Assembly (NCBI GenBank): GCA_013373635.1
Contig: JABXHN010000003.1
Location: forward strand, 186,001 to 250,000
Origin: Flavobacteriaceae bacterium
Lineage (GTDB): Bacteria > Bacteroidota > Bacteroidia > Flavobacteriales > Flavobacteriaceae
Direction: 5' to 3'
DNA: 64,000 nt
Under the pieces are notes generated by a model that was not told the DNA's origin, ran no database searches, and saw only the letters and a list, made by a program, of their open reading frames with translations. Shown here piece after piece: positions 17,783 to 27,720 of the stretch. The first letter of the stretch is position 1, and each line of letters opens with the position of its first letter. Position numbers and translations under genes: made by a program.

Positions 17783-19654
17783 TTATGCTGTTTTTGAAAC
17801 AATCTCCTCTTCAATATCGAGTTCAACTTTGAGATTTTCAATGATGAACTTTTGACGATCAGGAGTGTTTTTACCCATATAAAACTCTAAGAGTTGTTCA
17901 ATTGTCATCGATTTATCTAACATCACTGGTTCGAGCCTGATTTCTTCACCTATAAAATGCTTGAATTCATCTGGTGAAATTTCACCCAATCCTTTAAATC
18001 GAGTGATTTCAGGTTTATTACCCAATTTAGAAATCGCATTGCGGCGCTCTTCATCTGAGTAACAGTAGATGGTTTCTTTTTTATTTCGAACTCTAAAGAG
18101 TGGTGTTTGTAAAATATAGAGGTGATTCTCTTTGATTAGTTCTGGGAAGAATTGCAAAAAGAAGGTTATTAATAGCAATCGAATATGCATCCCATCGACA
18201 TCGGCATCGGTCGCTATCACAATCTTGTTGTAACGAAGATTTTCCATCGAATCTTCAATATCTAAGGCCGCTTGAAGTAGGTTAAACTCTTCGTTTTCAT
18301 AGACTATTTTCTTAGACATTCCATAAGAGTTGAGCGGCTTACCTCTAAGACTAAAAACTGCCTGTGTATTCACATTTCTCGATTTGGTAATCGAACCAGA
18401 AGCCGAATCTCCCTCTGTGATAAATAGCGTGCTCTTGATGGAATTGTCATTTTTTATATCGGTAAGATGTACTCTACAATCTCTGAGTTTTTTGTTGTGT
18501 AGACTCGCTTTTTTAGCACGATCTCTAGCGAGTTTTCGAATACCAGATAATTCTTTGCGCTCGCGTTCTGCCTGAAGTATCTTACGCTGTAAGAGTTCAG
18601 CGGTTTCTGGATTCTTGTGTAAATAATTATCGAGTTCGGTTTTGAGGAAGTCATTGATATACGAACGAACAGTTGGCATTCCTCCTCCCATATCGGTAGA
18701 ACCGAGCTTGGTTTTGGTTTGAGATTCAAAAACAGGCTCCATAACCTTGATCGAAATAGCCGAAATAATTGATTTACGAATATCTGCTGAATCGTAATTC
18801 TTACCGTAGTACTCTTTCACAGTTTTAGCAATCGCCTCTCTAAAAGCTGCTTGATGCGTTCCTCCCTGAGTGGTGTGCTGTCCGTTGACAAAAGAATGAT
18901 ATTCCTCGCTGTACTGTGTCTTGGAGTGCGTAATGGCAATCTCTATATCCTCACCTTTTAAGTGGATTATAGGATAGAGCATATCCTCAATCTGGTTGTT
19001 GTCCTCTATTAAATCCTTGAGTCCGTTTTCTGATATGTATTTTTCACCGTTAAAAACGATAGTCAACCCAGGATTGAGATACACATAGTTCTTAATCATC
19101 TTTACGATGTACTCAGAACGGAATTTGTAATTTTTAAATATGGTTGGATCAGGAACAAAGGTCACTTTAGTCCCCTTTCTTCTCGAACTCTCTTCAGGCC
19201 CTTCTTCTGAAATTAAATTCCCCTTTTCAAAGGTTGCGGACTTTAAAAGATTGTCGCGAGAAGATTCCACAAGAAAATATTCCGATAAGGCGTTTACTGC
19301 CTTGGTACCAACACCGTTTAAACCTACGGACTTTTTAAAAGCTCTAGAGTCGTACTTACCACCTGTATTCATCTTTGATACTACATCGACTACTTTACCT
19401 AGAGGAATTCCTCTACCGTAGTCTCTTACAGTGACCTGAGTGTCTTTGACTCCGATTTCAATCGTCTTTCCAGCACCCATTACAAATTCATCGATACAGT
19501 TGTCGATCACCTCTTTTAAAAGAATGTAGATTCCATCATCTGCAGAAGTTCCATCACCTAGTTTTCCGATATACATACCGGGACGCATACGGATGTGTTC
19601 TTTCCAATCCAGTGATCGAATATTATCTTCAGTATAGCTAGTGTTTGTAGACAT
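17783..19654 (-). CDS. parE: DNA topoisomerase IV subunit B
   Basis: ATPase subunit of topoisomerase IV, partner of ParC. 623 residues. GHKL ATPase motifs: [21 protein letters not shown] and [14 protein letters not shown]; the TOPRIM metal site is in [11 protein letters not shown] and [15 protein letters not shown]. The length and the lack of a GyrB-type insert, together with its ParC partner directly downstream, support parE over gyrB. It is the first gene of the parE-parC-lipoprotein-terC series on the minus strand. Confidence 0.96.
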   Translation of the reverse strand: MSTNTSYTEDNIRSLDWKEHIRMRPGMYIGKLGDGTSADDGIYILLKEVIDNCIDEFVMGAGKTIEIGVKDTQVTVRDYGRGIPLGKVVDVVSKMNTGGKYDSRAFKKSVGLNGVGTKAVNALSEYFLVESSRDNLLKSATFEKGNLISEEGPEESSRRKGTKVTFVPDPTIFKNYKFRSEYIVKMIKNYVYLNPGLTIVFNGEKYISENGLKDLIEDNNQIEDMLYPIIHLKGEDIEIAITHSKTQYSEEYHSFVNGQHTTQGGTHQAAFREAIAKTVKEYYGKNYDSADIRKSIISAISIKVMEPVFESQTKTKLGSTDMGGGMPTVRSYINDFLKTELDNYLHKNPETAELLQRKILQAERERKELSGIRKLARDRAKKASLHNKKLRDCRVHLTDIKNDNSIKSTLFITEGDSASGSITKSRNVNTQAVFSLRGKPLNSYGMSKKIVYENEEFNLLQAALDIEDSMENLRYNKIVIATDADVDGMHIRLLLITFFLQFFPELIKENHLYILQTPLFRVRNKKETIYCYSDEERRNAISKLGNKPEITRFKGLGEISPDEFKHFIGEEIRLEPVMLDKSMTIEQLLEFYMGKNTPDRQKFIIENLKVELDIEEEIVSKTA

Positions 19655-19757
19655 AATAAAAAATCCTAAGAGGCACTAATATAACAAGTCTACTTATAAG
19701 AAAAAACAGCTGTCTATTAAAGTAATTAACAAGTTATCCAATAGTTGAAAAGTCCCT

Positions 19758-19790
19758 AAAAAACAAAAAGCCAGCTAAAAAACTGGCTTA
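19758..19790 (-). terminator. Terminator of the ferredoxin-ychF operon
   Basis: Stem AAGCCAG / CTGGCTT (19768-19774, 19783-19789) with an 8-base loop. On the minus strand it is followed by TTTTTGTTTTTT, a good T tract. It separates ychF from parE. Confidence 0.85.
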
Positions 19791-19814
19791 TATTCTGTGG
19801 GTGAGCACTATAGC

Positions 19815-20909
19815 TTAAACATTAAATCTAAAATGCATCACATCTCCATCTTTTACGATGTACTCTTTTCCTTCTACTCTCATTTTTCCAGCTTCTTTTA
19901 CCTTCGCCTCTGAACCAAAATTGACGAAATCGTCGTAGGCGATGACCTCAGCTCTAATAAATCCTTTTTCAAAATCGGTATGAATAACCCCAGCTGCTTG
20001 TGGAGCAGTTGCTCCTACCGGAATAGTCCAAGCTCGAACTTCCTTAACACCAGCGGTAAAATAGGTTTCTAAGTTGAGTAATTTATAAGCTCCTCGTATC
20101 AATTTTGCAGAACCTGGCTCCGAAAGCCCTAAGTCTTCTAAGAACATTTGACGCTCTTCAAAGGAATCCAACTCGTTGATATCAGCCTCTGTACCAACAG
20201 CTAAAAAAATCACCTCTGCAGCTTCATCAGCCACAGCAGCCCTTACCTTCTCTACGTAATCATTTCCATTGACCGCTGATTCCTCATCGACATTACAAAC
20301 ATACATCACTGGCTTATCAGTGATGAATTGTAATGGTTTTACAAATTCACTGCGTTCATCATCAGTAAGCTCTACAGCTCTAACTGATTTTCCCTGCTCT
20401 AAACCAGCTTTGATCTTTAAGAGAACCGCTTCTTCTTTCTGAGCCTCTTTATTTCCTGTTTTTGCAGCTCTTTTAACCTTGTCCAACTTCTTGTCTAAAG
20501 TTTCTAAGTCTTTTAGCTGTAATTCGATGTCGATGGTTTCTTTATCGCGAATAGGATTGACACTTCCATCAACATGAACAATATTGTCATCTTCAAAACA
20601 ACGCAATACATGTAAAATAGCATCAGTTTCTCTGATATTACCGAGGAACTGATTTCCAAGACCTTCACCTTTACTAGCACCCTTAACAAGACCAGCAATA
20701 TCTACTATTTCTACAGTAGCAGGTAATACGCGCTCCGGATTCACTAATTCTTCTAATTTACTCAATCGAGGATCCGGCACATTAACGACTCCTAAATTGG
20801 GTTCAATGGTACAAAATGGGAAGTTAGCACTCTGAGCCTTTGCATTGGACAAACAATTGAACAATGTCGATTTTCCTACGTTTGGTAATCCTACAATACC
20901 TGCTTTCAT
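19815..20909 (-). CDS. ychF: Redox-regulated ATPase YchF (Obg family)
   Basis: Universal P-loop protein that prefers ATP and associates with ribosomes; linked to stress responses. 364 residues, normal length. Walker A is [32 protein letters not shown] is the G3 region; the base-specificity motif is the degenerate VCNVDEES, not NKxD, as expected for an ATP-preferring YchF. A coiled-coil hairpin lies at about 125-165 and a TGS domain at the C-terminus ([17 protein letters not shown]). It follows the ferredoxin gene after 15 bases and ends at a clear terminator. Confidence 0.97.
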   Translation of the reverse strand: MKAGIVGLPNVGKSTLFNCLSNAKAQSANFPFCTIEPNLGVVNVPDPRLSKLEELVNPERVLPATVEIVDIAGLVKGASKGEGLGNQFLGNIRETDAILHVLRCFEDDNIVHVDGSVNPIRDKETIDIELQLKDLETLDKKLDKVKRAAKTGNKEAQKEEAVLLKIKAGLEQGKSVRAVELTDDERSEFVKPLQFITDKPVMYVCNVDEESAVNGNDYVEKVRAAVADEAAEVIFLAVGTEADINELDSFEERQMFLEDLGLSEPGSAKLIRGAYKLLNLETYFTAGVKEVRAWTIPVGATAPQAAGVIHTDFEKGFIRAEVIAYDDFVNFGSEAKVKEAGKMRVEGKEYIVKDGDVMHFRFNV

Positions 20910-20924
20910 ATAATATATAGCTAC

Positions 20925-21278
20925 TTATGCATCTCTGTGCATAAATTGTTGTTTTTCAGTTAACTCTTCATTAGATTCTTGTCGATCATCATCCGGAACA
21001 CAGCAGTCTACAGGGCAAACCGCAGCACATTGTGGCTCATCGTGAAAGCCGATACACTCCGTACATTTATCCGAAACGATAAAATAATACTCATCGCTAA
21101 GTGGTTCTTGCTGCTGATCCGCATTTACAGCTGTTCCATTTGGTAAAACTACCGACCCTTTTAAGCTTGTTCCATCGCTGTAGGACCATTCTTCTGATGC
21201 CTCGTAAATTGCATTATTTGGACACTCAGGTTCACAAGCTCCACAGTTAATGCATTCATCTGTAATAATTATAGCCAT
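20925..21278 (-). CDS. Ferredoxin with two 4Fe-4S-type cysteine clusters
   Basis: 117 residues. The first cluster motif is [12 protein letters not shown] near the N-terminus. The second is interrupted, [22 protein letters not shown], as in the widespread 4Fe-4S dicluster ferredoxins of Bacteroidota. An insert of about 45 residues separates the halves. It carries electrons to unknown partners in the cytoplasm. It is first in a two-gene unit with ychF and has a consensus promoter that overlaps the divergent promoter of the acyl-CoA reductase gene. Confidence 0.93.
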   Translation of the reverse strand: MAIIITDECINCGACEPECPNNAIYEASEEWSYSDGTSLKGSVVLPNGTAVNADQQQEPLSDEYYFIVSDKCTECIGFHDEPQCAAVCPVDCCVPDDDRQESNEELTEKQQFMHRDA

Positions 21279-21295
21279 AATCTAATTCTATTCCT

Positions 21296-21303
21296 TACTT
21301 TTG
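21296..21303 (+). promoter_or_regulatory. Candidate -7 box for the acyl-CoA reductase-serC-serA unit
   Basis: TACTTTTG on the plus strand fits TAnnTTTG and gives a leader of about 38 bases. No TTG is visible 19 bases upstream. It interlocks with the divergent ferredoxin promoter. Confidence 0.45.
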
Positions 21304-21308
21304 TGCGA

Positions 21309-21338
21309 CAAAGTTAAACCAAAACTGCGCTTTCACAA
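21309..21338 (-). promoter_or_regulatory. Consensus promoter of the ferredoxin gene (TTG-N19-TAACTTTG)
   Basis: On the minus strand TTG (21336-21338) and TAACTTTG (21309-21316) are exactly 19 bases apart. Expected start of transcription is near 21304, about 26 bases before the ferredoxin ATG. Confidence 0.65.
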
Positions 21339-21346
21339 GTAATATA

Positions 21347-22381
21347 ATGAAGGAAAATAAAAGAATTCAAGCGGTGTTAAAACTGGGAAGTTATTTGAGA
21401 ACTAATTTTTGTTCAAATGATGCAGAAACAGTGGATGCAGACCTGGCTCATGTCATGAGAAAAGCCGAAGGTTCTAACAGTTGGTTTACCGCTAAAGAAC
21501 TGACTCACAGCCTTGAATCATGGGGTGAATTACTGACAGAAAAGAAGCTTCTTGAATGGCTAGCTGCCTATGATCTCTCTATTGCAGATTCTAAGAAAAT
21601 TTTACTCATACTCGCTGGAAATATTCCTCTTGTAGGATTTCACGATCTGTTGGTCTGTTACCTTTCTGGTCACAACACCTTGGTGAAATTATCTTCTTCA
21701 GATGCTCATCTTTTACCCTTTATGGTCAATAAGCTCAATGAGTTTAATCCAGAAGATGAAAATGCTGTAGAGTTTACCGATGAACTTGTAAAAGAATACG
21801 ACGCAGTGATCGCAACAGGAAGTGATAATTCTGCTCGTTATTTTGAGCATTATTTTTCCAAAAAACCAAATATCATTCGAAAGAACAGAAATTCAGTCGC
21901 AGTGATAAGCGGTGATGAAACAGCTGAAGAATTGCACGCTCTAGGAGAAGACGTCTTTCGCTATTTCGGTCTTGGATGTCGCTCTGTATCTAAGGTATAC
22001 GTTCCAAAAGGATACGACTTTGACCTGTTGTTTAAAGCGGTTTTTCCCTACAGTGATTTGATTAACTTTGAAAAATACTCCAATAATTACGACTACAATA
22101 AAGCCGTATATTTGATGAGTGAATTTAAGATTCTAGACAATGGATTTTTGATTCTCAAAGAGGACAGCTCACTGAGTTCACCAATTGGAAGTCTTTTTTA
22201 CGAGTTTTACGACTCAAAAGAACAACTCCTTCAGGAATTAAATTCTCGAAAAGAAGAAATTCAATGCGTTGTAGCAAAAGACTTTCTTGCCTCAGAGATC
22301 GATTTTGGTCAAACTCAAAAGCCTGGTCTTAGCGATTACGCTGATGATATAGATACTTTAAAATTTGTTTTATCGTTATAA
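21347..22381 (+). CDS. LuxC-like acyl-CoA reductase
   Basis: 344 residues. It resembles the acyl-CoA/acyl-protein thioester reductase family (LuxC), which reduces activated fatty acids to aldehydes with NADPH. Visible signs are the nucleotide-binding stretch ILLILAGNIPLVGFHDLLVCYLSG-like segment in the first third, ATGSDNSARYFEHYF, RKNRNSVAVISGDE and the probable catalytic cysteine in YFGLGCRSVSKVYVP. The role is unclear: aldehyde for an ether or other lipid is one possibility. It is upstream of serC (9-base gap) and serA, an arrangement I believe recurs in flavobacteria, without an obvious metabolic link. Confidence 0.82.
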   Translation: MKENKRIQAVLKLGSYLRTNFCSNDAETVDADLAHVMRKAEGSNSWFTAKELTHSLESWGELLTEKKLLEWLAAYDLSIADSKKILLILAGNIPLVGFHDLLVCYLSGHNTLVKLSSSDAHLLPFMVNKLNEFNPEDENAVEFTDELVKEYDAVIATGSDNSARYFEHYFSKKPNIIRKNRNSVAVISGDETAEELHALGEDVFRYFGLGCRSVSKVYVPKGYDFDLLFKAVFPYSDLINFEKYSNNYDYNKAVYLMSEFKILDNGFLILKEDSSLSSPIGSLFYEFYDSKEQLLQELNSRKEEIQCVVAKDFLASEIDFGQTQKPGLSDYADDIDTLKFVLSL

Positions 22382-22390
22382 TAACAACTT

Positions 22391-23455
22391 ATGAAAAAAC
22401 ACAACTTTAGTGCAGGACCCTGTATATTACCTCAAGAGGTTATCAAAAAAGCTTCTGACGCTGTACTAAACTTTAACAACTTAAACCTCTCTTTAATTGA
22501 AATCTCTCACCGTTCAAAAGATTTCGTAGAGGTTATGGATAAGGCGCATCACTTAGCCTTATCTCTTTTAGGATTAGAAAACAAAGGCTATAAAGCACTG
22601 TTCTTACAAGGAGGAGCTAGCCTTGAATTTTTAATGGTAGCTTATAACCTACTCGAGCGAAAAGCTGGATACGTTGATACAGGAACATGGAGTTCTAAAG
22701 CCATTAAAGAAGCTAAAAACTTTGGAGCGGTTCAAGTCCTTGCTAGTTCAAAAGACAATGGATACAAAAACATTCCAACCTCTTATGAAATTCCAACGGA
22801 TTTAGATTATTTACATTTAACTTCGAACAATACCATTTACGGAACACAATATCAAAGTTTCCCAGAAACTTCAGTTCCTCTAGTATGTGATATGAGTTCT
22901 GACATTTTTTCAAGAGTCTTGGACTTTGAGAAATTTGATCTCATCTATGCTGGAGCACAAAAGAATATGGGACCTGCGGGTACGACTTTGGTTATTGTAA
23001 AAGAAGATCTTTTAGGTAAGGTTTCAAGAGCGATACCAGCTATGTTGGATTACCGTGTACATATCGATAAAGAAAGTATGTTTAATACCCCTTCTGTTTT
23101 TGCCGTTTACACTTCTATGTTGACTTTGGACTGGCTTAAAGATCTTGGAGGAATTGCTGCGATTGAAAAAATTAACGATCAAAAAGCAGCCCTTCTCTAT
23201 GGTGAATTAGATAAGAATCCACTTTTTGTTCCCTATGCGGACAAAGACTTTAGATCGAAAATGAACGTTACCTTTACCTTGGCAGATGAGCAATTAGGCG
23301 ATCGATTTAACGCCATGTGGAAAGAAGCTGGAATCAATGGATTAAATGGACACCGCTCTGTAGGAGGCTATAGAGCTTCTATTTACAACGCCCTAAGTCT
23401 TGAAAGTGTTCAAGTACTAGTCGATGTCATGCGCGAATTGGAAAAACAAGCATAA
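22391..23455 (+). CDS. serC: Phosphoserine aminotransferase
   Basis: PLP enzyme that makes O-phosphoserine from 3-phosphohydroxypyruvate and glutamate, in serine synthesis, and acts also in the DXP-dependent vitamin B6 route. 354 residues, normal length. Starts with MKKHNFSAGPCILP; the PLP lysine is Lys191 in IYAGAQKNMGPAG; NGLNGHRSVGGYRASIYNA is the typical C-terminal signature. serA follows after a one-base gap, so the two enzymes are made together. Confidence 0.97.
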   Translation: MKKHNFSAGPCILPQEVIKKASDAVLNFNNLNLSLIEISHRSKDFVEVMDKAHHLALSLLGLENKGYKALFLQGGASLEFLMVAYNLLERKAGYVDTGTWSSKAIKEAKNFGAVQVLASSKDNGYKNIPTSYEIPTDLDYLHLTSNNTIYGTQYQSFPETSVPLVCDMSSDIFSRVLDFEKFDLIYAGAQKNMGPAGTTLVIVKEDLLGKVSRAIPAMLDYRVHIDKESMFNTPSVFAVYTSMLTLDWLKDLGGIAAIEKINDQKAALLYGELDKNPLFVPYADKDFRSKMNVTFTLADEQLGDRFNAMWKEAGINGLNGHRSVGGYRASIYNALSLESVQVLVDVMRELEKQA

Positions 23456-23456
23456 A

Positions 23457-24416
23457 ATGAATATTTTAATCAATGATGGATTGTCACAAGATGCGATAGC
23501 GCATCTTGAAAACAATCACTTTAAAGTATTTCAAACCTCTGTAGCTCAAAGTCAATTACTCAAATATCTCAACGAGCAAGAGATTCATATTTTAGTGGTA
23601 CGCTCAGCTACCAAAGTGGATTCTACCATCATTAAAGAAGCAAAATACCTCAAGGCAGTAGCTCGTGCTGGAGTTGGATTAGACAATATTGATTTAGACG
23701 CTGCTCAAACGCATCAAATAAAAGTAATCAATACACCTACTGCCTCTGCAAAGGCAGTAGCCGAATTGACTATAGCACATTTACTCACAGGAGTGAGACA
23801 CTTACAAGATTCGAATCGCTCCATGCCTTTAGAAGGTGAATCTCGTTTTAAAGAGTTAAAAAAGAGCTATTCCTCTGCTAAAGAATTAGAAGGAAAAACA
23901 CTGGGTATTATTGGATTTGGTGTCATAGGACAAGAGACTGCTAAAAAAGCTATCGGACTGGGTATGCGTGTCTTGTATCACGATATTGCTCAAACGAAAG
24001 TGACTCTTAAATTAGAATTTTACGACGGTCAAGAAATTGAATTTAACCTGATAAACGTCTCTAAAAAACACCTTTTAGAGCAGTCGGATTATATATCATT
24101 ACACATCCCTTCTCAAGAAGAATATCTTTTAGGTGAGAAGGAATTTAATATGATGAAAAAAGGAGCTGGACTGATCAACACCGCAAGAGGAAATGCGGTA
24201 GATGAAATTGCGCTCATCAATGCTTTGAACACCGATCAATTAGCCTTTGCTGGTCTTGATGTATTTGAATCAGAACCCAATCCAGAAGTAGCATTGTTGA
24301 TGCATCCACAAATATCGCTAAGTCCTCATATTGGTGGAAGCACTAAAGAGGCTCAAACGAGAATTGGTATGGACTTGGCAGAACAATTAATCAAAACTTT
24401 TAAATCACAGCACTGA
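23457..24416 (+). CDS. serA: D-3-phosphoglycerate dehydrogenase (short, no ACT domain)
   Basis: NAD-dependent enzyme of the D-2-hydroxyacid dehydrogenase family, 319 residues from the ATG at 23457, directly after the serC stop; an in-frame upstream ATG at 23424 lies inside serC and is unlikely. Motifs: RAGVGLDNIDLDAAQ, NAD loop GIIGFGVIGQETAKKA, NTARGNAVDE and the catalytic histidine region LSPHIGGSTKEAQ. The regulatory ACT domain of long SerA types is absent. Location next to serC supports phosphoglycerate as substrate over other hydroxyacids. Confidence 0.93.
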   Translation: MNILINDGLSQDAIAHLENNHFKVFQTSVAQSQLLKYLNEQEIHILVVRSATKVDSTIIKEAKYLKAVARAGVGLDNIDLDAAQTHQIKVINTPTASAKAVAELTIAHLLTGVRHLQDSNRSMPLEGESRFKELKKSYSSAKELEGKTLGIIGFGVIGQETAKKAIGLGMRVLYHDIAQTKVTLKLEFYDGQEIEFNLINVSKKHLLEQSDYISLHIPSQEEYLLGEKEFNMMKKGAGLINTARGNAVDEIALINALNTDQLAFAGLDVFESEPNPEVALLMHPQISLSPHIGGSTKEAQTRIGMDLAEQLIKTFKSQH

Positions 24417-24423
24417 ATTCATT

Positions 24424-24750
24424 ATGGCATTTGAAAAATTAAAAAAACGCTGGGGTATTGAATCTAACTTTTCACTGATCATTATTTTTATTGTCTTTTC
24501 CATCACAGGAAGTGCCGCTGTAAAACTCGCACGTCCTATTTTGGAGGCAGTAGGAATGAATTATGACAGTTTACCAGATGTTTGGTATTGGTATGTCCTC
24601 TATTGGATAGTTCGTATTTTACTAATTTTCCCAACCTATCAGGTATTACTTATTATATTTGGAACGCTATTTGGTCAATATCGTTTCTTTTGGAATTTTG
24701 AAAAGAAAATGTTGAAGCGAATTGGTTTTAAACGATTTTTTAATGATTAA
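24424..24750 (+). CDS. Small membrane protein (DUF6787-like)
   Basis: 108 residues with two transmembrane helices (about 15-35 and 53-82) and a basic C-terminal tail ([15 protein letters not shown]). The start [34 protein letters not shown] and the WYWYVLYW segment are typical of a small flavobacterial family that I recall as DUF6787; the function is unknown. Its stop overlaps the start of the following ABC ATPase gene by 8 bases, implying coupled translation. Confidence 0.8.
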   Translation: MAFEKLKKRWGIESNFSLIIIFIVFSITGSAAVKLARPILEAVGMNYDSLPDVWYWYVLYWIVRILLIFPTYQVLLIIFGTLFGQYRFFWNFEKKMLKRIGFKRFFND

Positions 24751-25405
24751 AGCACAAAACATAAGCAAAAACTACGGCGATCTCTCTATTTTAAAATCTA
24801 TTGATTTAGAAGTTAATAAGGGTGAAATCATTGCTATAGTTGGTGCTTCTGGTGCAGGTAAAACAACCTTATTACAAGTCTTAGGAAGTTTAGATCAGGC
24901 TTCCAACACCAGTGAATGCAGTATCCAAATTGGAGCGATTGATATCACCAAACTCACTTCAAAGGAGCTAGCGCAATTTAGAAATAAGCACATCGGCTTT
25001 ATCTTTCAGTTTCATCAATTACTCCCAGAGTTTACTGCTCTTGAAAATATCTGTATTCCTGCTTTTATCGCAGGAACTTCAAAACAAGATGCGATCGCTA
25101 GAGCAAAAGAATTACTTTCTTATTTAGGACTTAAAGGCCGAGAAGACCACAAACCAAATCAGCTCTCTGGTGGAGAACAACAGCGTGTTGCAGTCGCTAG
25201 GGCACTGATGAATCAACCTGATGTCATTTTAGCTGATGAGCCTAGTGGAAACTTAGATTCAGAATCTGCTAAAAACTTACACGACCTCTTTTTTAAGTTA
25301 AGAGATGAATTCAAACAGACCTTTATCATTGTTACTCACAACAAAGAATTAGCAGCCATGGCTGATCGAACCCTCTATATGAAAGACGGTAAATTGATCA
25401 ACTAA
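24743..25405 (+). CDS. LolD-type ABC transporter ATPase
   Basis: 220 residues from the ATG at 24743, chosen because the preceding in-frame ATG adds a non-conserved prefix. Motifs: Walker [10 protein letters not shown], signature [15 protein letters not shown], Walker [14 protein letters not shown], and IVTHNKELA with the switch histidine. The closest group is the LolD/MacB class, which powers lipoprotein release or similar mechanotransmission; the [18 protein letters not shown] segment fits LolD. No permease (LolC/E) is adjacent; the small membrane protein before it is too short to be one. The end overlaps the next start by one base. Confidence 0.88.
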   Translation: MIKAQNISKNYGDLSILKSIDLEVNKGEIIAIVGASGAGKTTLLQVLGSLDQASNTSECSIQIGAIDITKLTSKELAQFRNKHIGFIFQFHQLLPEFTALENICIPAFIAGTSKQDAIARAKELLSYLGLKGREDHKPNQLSGGEQQRVAVARALMNQPDVILADEPSGNLDSESAKNLHDLFFKLRDEFKQTFIIVTHNKELAAMADRTLYMKDGKLIN

Positions 25406-26160
25406 TGGAATTCAGTGAGCTCAAAGCCTTTATGGATGAAAAGGCCTATCAATACGAACATCCAGATTTCATCGAATCAGATCCCATTCAAATACCACGC
25501 TCCTATCAGCTAAAAGAAGATATTGAAATTGCGGGCTTTTTAGCAGCAACTATCGCTTGGGGCAATCGAAAGAGCATCATTAAGAATGCCAAATCAATGA
25601 TGGATCGAATGGGCAATAGTCCTTATGACTTTATCATTAATGCTAAAGAACATCATCTAGATGCCCTTGACGGTTTTGTTCATAGAACCTTTAATGCTGA
25701 AGACTTTAAGTGTTTTGTGCTCAATCTAAGAGAAATCTACTCCAATCACGGTGGTTTGGAATATCAGTTTAGTGGAACTTCAAGTATTCAAGAACAAATA
25801 TCTGATTTTAAAGCACTGTTCTTTTCTGAACATTTTCTAAAGCGATCAACAAAACATTTAGCAGATCCCAAAAAAGGATCGGCTGCCAAACGCATTAATA
25901 TGTTTTTGCGTTGGATGGTACGACCCAACACCAAAGGAGTTGATTTAGGAATATGGAAGGCTATTCCCACTTCTAAACTCTCCTGTCCTTTGGATGTTCA
26001 CACAGCAAATGTTTCAAGAAAACTTGGACTTGTTAAAAGAAACCAAAACGATCACAAGACACTTTTAGAATTAGATCATTCGCTTCGAATGATGGATGCC
26101 AATGATCCTGTCAAATACGACTATGCCTTATTTGGCTTGGGAGTCTTTGAGAAGTTTTAA
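25405..26160 (+). CDS. TIGR02757-type conserved protein (DUF2400)
   Basis: 251 residues, cytoplasmic. Features seen in this family include DPIQIPRSYQLKEDIEIAGFLAATIAWGNRKSIIKN near the start, PKKGSAAKRINMFLRWMVRP, and CPLDVHTANVSRKLGLVKRNQND with YDYALFGLGVFE at the end. The last parts resemble helix-hairpin-helix DNA glycosylase folds, so a nucleic-acid role is possible, but none is established to my knowledge. Start TAATG overlaps the LolD-type gene stop. Confidence 0.85.
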   Translation: MEFSELKAFMDEKAYQYEHPDFIESDPIQIPRSYQLKEDIEIAGFLAATIAWGNRKSIIKNAKSMMDRMGNSPYDFIINAKEHHLDALDGFVHRTFNAEDFKCFVLNLREIYSNHGGLEYQFSGTSSIQEQISDFKALFFSEHFLKRSTKHLADPKKGSAAKRINMFLRWMVRPNTKGVDLGIWKAIPTSKLSCPLDVHTANVSRKLGLVKRNQNDHKTLLELDHSLRMMDANDPVKYDYALFGLGVFEKF

Positions 26161-26220
26161 TTTCAGCATTCAAAATTGTCTATTTTTTTCTACATTTAGG
26201 AAAACAAAAAATCCTCAATA

Positions 26221-27720
26221 ATGAAAAAAAGTAGTATTCTAAGTCTCATAGCCGCTCTCTTTGTAAGTATAGGTCTATTTGCTCAAAGCAGAACTCTTGC
26301 AGTCGATACCATTGTAACCACCCATCACAAGCTCAATGCTGTAAACGGTTCCTTTATGTACACTGCTCAAACTGGAACACAACCTGTTTGGGATGAAAAC
26401 GCTAATCCTGTTGCAAGCTTACATTACACCTATTACACCCGAGACGATATTCGAAATAGGGATAACCGTCCTCTACTTATTTCATTTAACGGAGGACCAG
26501 GATCAGGATCCGTATGGATGCATCTTGCCTATACAGGACCAAGAGTGCTCAATATTGACGATGAAGGGTATCCAGTTCAACCTTATGGATTTAAAGAAAA
26601 TCCTTATTCTGTTTTAGAAGTTGCCGATATCGTATATATCAATCCAGTAAATACAGGCTATTCAAGAACTATTCCAGCTTCTGGAAAAGAAATCGATCGC
26701 TCGCGTTTCTTTGGAGTCAATGCAGATATTAAATACTTAGCAGAATGGATTAACACCTTTGTGAGCAGAAATAACCGATGGGCTTCTCCTAAATACCTCA
26801 TTGGAGAATCCTACGGTACTACAAGAGTATCCGGGTTGGCCTACGAACTTCAAAACAATCAATGGATGTATCTCAATGGCGTTATCTTGGTGTCACCTAC
26901 TGATTTAGGAATTAAGAGAGATGGTCCTGTAGAAGTTGCCAACAGACTCCCATACTTTACAGCTGCAGCCTGGTATCAAAAGACACTTCCGTCAGATTTA
27001 CAGTCTAAACCACTTGAAGAAGTATTGGAAGAAGTGGAAAACTACACCATTAATACCTTATTGCCAGGATTGATTAAAATAGGTTTTGAATCAGAAGATC
27101 ACAAAAGAGCTCTTGCTCAAAAAATGGAATACTATACTGGAATTGACGCCGAAGAATTCATGCGTCACAACCTCGATATGTCCTATCGTTATTTCTGGAA
27201 AGAACTTTTAAGAGATCAGGGAAGAACAATTGGTCGCTTAGATTCTAGGTATCTCGGAATCGATCGAATGGATGCTGGTTCTGGATCTGATTTCAACTCA
27301 GAACTTACTTCTTGGCTTCACTCCTTTACTCCTGCTATTAACTACTATATGAAAAACGAACTCAATTGGAAGACAGACGTCAAATACAATATGTTTGGCC
27401 CCGTTCACCCTTGGGATCGATCCAATGACAACACAGGAGAAAACCTAAGACAAGCTATGGCGATGAACCCCTATTTACACGTGATGACACAGTCTGGTTA
27501 TTTTGATGGTGCATGTACATATTTCAATGCCAAATACAATATGTGGCAAATGGATCCTAGCGGTAAATTAAAAGATCGTTTTTCATTTAAAGGATATCAC
27601 TCAGGTCATATGATGTATCTCAGACACGAAGATTTAATCAAAGCTAACGAGGATGTCAAAGCCTTTTTAAAAGCAACTAGCACTAATGGCAAACCTGCAC
27701 TATACACCCAACATGACTAA
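26221..27720 (+). CDS. Secreted S10-type serine carboxypeptidase
   Basis: 499 residues with a Sec signal (hydrophobic 5-20, cleavage about LFAQ-SR). Alpha/beta-hydrolase of the serine carboxypeptidase family: oxyanion NGGPGSGS at 90-97, nucleophile Ser197 in LIGESYGTTR, Asp in QSGYFDGACTYFN and His in GYHSGHMMYL. It would remove C-terminal residues from peptides in the periplasm or outside. The following SGNH-hydrolase gene starts inside its last codons, so the two secreted enzymes are probably cotranslated. Confidence 0.93.
   Translation: MKKSSILSLIAALFVSIGLFAQSRTLAVDTIVTTHHKLNAVNGSFMYTAQTGTQPVWDENANPVASLHYTYYTRDDIRNRDNRPLLISFNGGPGSGSVWMHLAYTGPRVLNIDDEGYPVQPYGFKENPYSVLEVADIVYINPVNTGYSRTIPASGKEIDRSRFFGVNADIKYLAEWINTFVSRNNRWASPKYLIGESYGTTRVSGLAYELQNNQWMYLNGVILVSPTDLGIKRDGPVEVANRLPYFTAAAWYQKTLPSDLQSKPLEEVLEEVENYTINTLLPGLIKIGFESEDHKRALAQKMEYYTGIDAEEFMRHNLDMSYRYFWKELLRDQGRTIGRLDSRYLGIDRMDAGSGSDFNSELTSWLHSFTPAINYYMKNELNWKTDVKYNMFGPVHPWDRSNDNTGENLRQAMAMNPYLHVMTQSGYFDGACTYFNAKYNMWQMDPSGKLKDRFSFKGYHSGHMMYLRHEDLIKANEDVKAFLKATSTNGKPALYTQHD

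Noticed and set aside
17783-19654. GyrB instead of ParE
   Set aside because: Length, lack of the GyrB insert and direct pairing with a ParC-type gene favour ParE.
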